64,000 bases of DNA from Christensenella intestinihominis (GTDB lineage Bacteria > Bacillota > Clostridia > Christensenellales > Christensenellaceae): positions 85,146-149,145 of the forward strand of contig NZ_MAIQ01000001.1 of assembly GCF_001678845.1 (NCBI RefSeq). Reading direction: 5' to 3'. Position 1 is the first letter of the stretch, and each line of letters begins with the position of its first letter. Of this stretch, positions 63,209-64,000 are shown in pieces. The translations under genes and the position numbers were made by a program. The notes below the pieces were generated by a model. That model ran no database searches and was not told the DNA's origin. It was given only the letters and a program-made list of their open reading frames with translations.

Positions 63209-63940
63209 ATGAATATACTTGCAATTGGTTGTCACCCGGACGATCTGGAAATTGCGTGTGCGGGCACGCTCGCAAAGTATGCAAAGCGCGGGGATAAGGT
63301 CATTATGTGCCATGTTGCCAACGGTAATCTGGGGCATGCAATTATTATGCCAGACGAACTGCGCGACATCAGGACGAAGGAAGCGGAAAATGCGGCGAAG
63401 ATTATCGGCGCGGAATCCGTCAATATCGACGTAGGGGATATGAATGTCGAGGGCTCAAACCGCAATACGATTGAAAAGGTTGTCGAGGTAATCCGTTACG
63501 CGAAACCGGACCTTATCATCACCCATAATCCGAACGATTACATGAGGGATCATATGCAAACGAGCCAACTGGCGTTTCATGCCAGTTTCGGCGCGACGGT
63601 GCCGCACATGAAAGGTGGAGTCCTGCCCGGAATCAGCGAAGCGGCGGAAGCCTTTGGCACAATCGTTCCCATTTTTTTCATGGACACCCTTGCGGGCATA
63701 AACTTTATTCCTACGGAATATGTGGATATCACGGATACAATTGACCTGAAGCTCGAAGCGCTTGCCTGCCACGAAAGCCAGATTAAATGGATGCTGGACC
63801 ACGACAAGATTGATTTTATCGATTTTGTGCGTACCTGTTCCAAATACAGGGGGCTCCAGTGCAGCGTTCCTTACGCGGAAGGCTTCCGCCAATATGCGGG
63901 CTGGCCGCGCTTTGCGACAAAACGCCTGCTTCCGGAATAA
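63209..63940 (+). CDS. PIG-L family deacetylase, importer B operon
   Basis: The 243-residue protein has the classical zinc motif 'HPDD' at residues 9-12 and 'HNPNDYMRDH' at 106-115, the second metal and catalytic region. It is a more typical LmbE-like enzyme than the one at 47774-48613. It is the last gene visible in the importer B operon, so it probably removes an acetyl or similar acyl group from the imported amino sugar. I prefer ATG at 63209; the GTG at 63200 is only two bases from its possible ribosome binding site. Confidence 0.9.
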   Translation: MNILAIGCHPDDLEIACAGTLAKYAKRGDKVIMCHVANGNLGHAIIMPDELRDIRTKEAENAAKIIGAESVNIDVGDMNVEGSNRNTIEKVVEVIRYAKPDLIITHNPNDYMRDHMQTSQLAFHASFGATVPHMKGGVLPGISEAAEAFGTIVPIFFMDTLAGINFIPTEYVDITDTIDLKLEALACHESQIKWMLDHDKIDFIDFVRTCSKYRGLQCSVPYAEGFRQYAGWPRFATKRLLPE

Positions 63941-64000
63941 GCAAGTCGTCAAATCGTTACGGTTACGGAGTTGTTTGACTTTACGACGGTGAGGAGACTG

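Noticed and set aside
63941-64000. Possible hairpin at the right end of the window
   Set aside because: Only imperfect pairing is visible and the window ends, so neither a terminator nor a gene start can be supported.

Overview
The window looks like a contiguous chromosomal segment of an anaerobic Gram-positive bacterium of the Clostridia. The genus is not decidable from the sequence, because there is no rRNA gene; a Christensenellales-like lineage would fit. Support comes from the Bacillus/Clostridium order rimP-nusA-ylxR-ylxQ-infB-rbfA, the presence of Spo0A, ScpAB, RNase Y, rubrerythrin and a sodium-pump decarboxylase, strong AGGAGG-type ribosome binding sites, and many TTGACA-N17-TATAAT promoters. 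Nearly all genes lie on the + strand; the one clear exception is an EamA transporter at 41208-42098. I see no insertion sequence, prophage, CRISPR array or rRNA.

Region 1 (1-11.9 kb) is the translation and RNA operon: rimP, nusA, ylxR, ylxQ, infB, rbfA, nrnA, truB, ribF, rpsO, pnp, then an M16 peptidase. Structured leaders precede rpsO and pnp. Region 2 (12-17.4 kb) holds ftsK/spoIIIE, rimO, pgsA and recA. Region 3 (17.4-23.2 kb) is the most unusual part. A 0.67 kb gap after recA carries a large structured RNA of about 583 nt whose ends pair with each other. I identify it as an OLE RNA. Directly downstream are oapA, which encodes the membrane partner of OLE RNA, and then tlyA, nadK, argR, recN and a spo0A whose phosphoacceptor Asp is replaced by Glu. 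Region 4 (23.2-26.9 kb) holds punA, an M50 peptidase, scpA, scpB and rluB.

Region 5 (27-32 kb) is a five-gene biotin-dependent sodium-pump decarboxylase operon. It has both a 12S-type (acyl-CoA) and a 5S-type (oxaloacetate/pyruvate) carboxyltransferase sharing one biotin carrier and one membrane pump. Region 6 (32-46.1 kb) is mixed housekeeping: a frameshifted surE, an RpiR regulator, an HI0933-type flavoprotein, rny, purB, rubrerythrin, a glycosyltransferase, cinA, the EamA transporter, a sirtuin, malic enzyme, citrate synthase and tRNA-Trp.

Region 7 (46.3-64 kb) is an accessory carbohydrate locus. It has two ROK regulators, two PIG-L type deacetylases, a NagB-like enzyme with an altered active site, an old-yellow-enzyme type reductase, two complete RbsABC-like importers, a Gfo/Idh/MocA dehydrogenase and a TIM-barrel isomerase. 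Strong GC-rich hairpins sit between several of its genes. Together these suggest import, deacetylation, oxidation and isomerisation of an unidentified, probably N-acetylated, sugar or cyclitol glycoside. The locus runs to the right end of the window and may continue beyond it.
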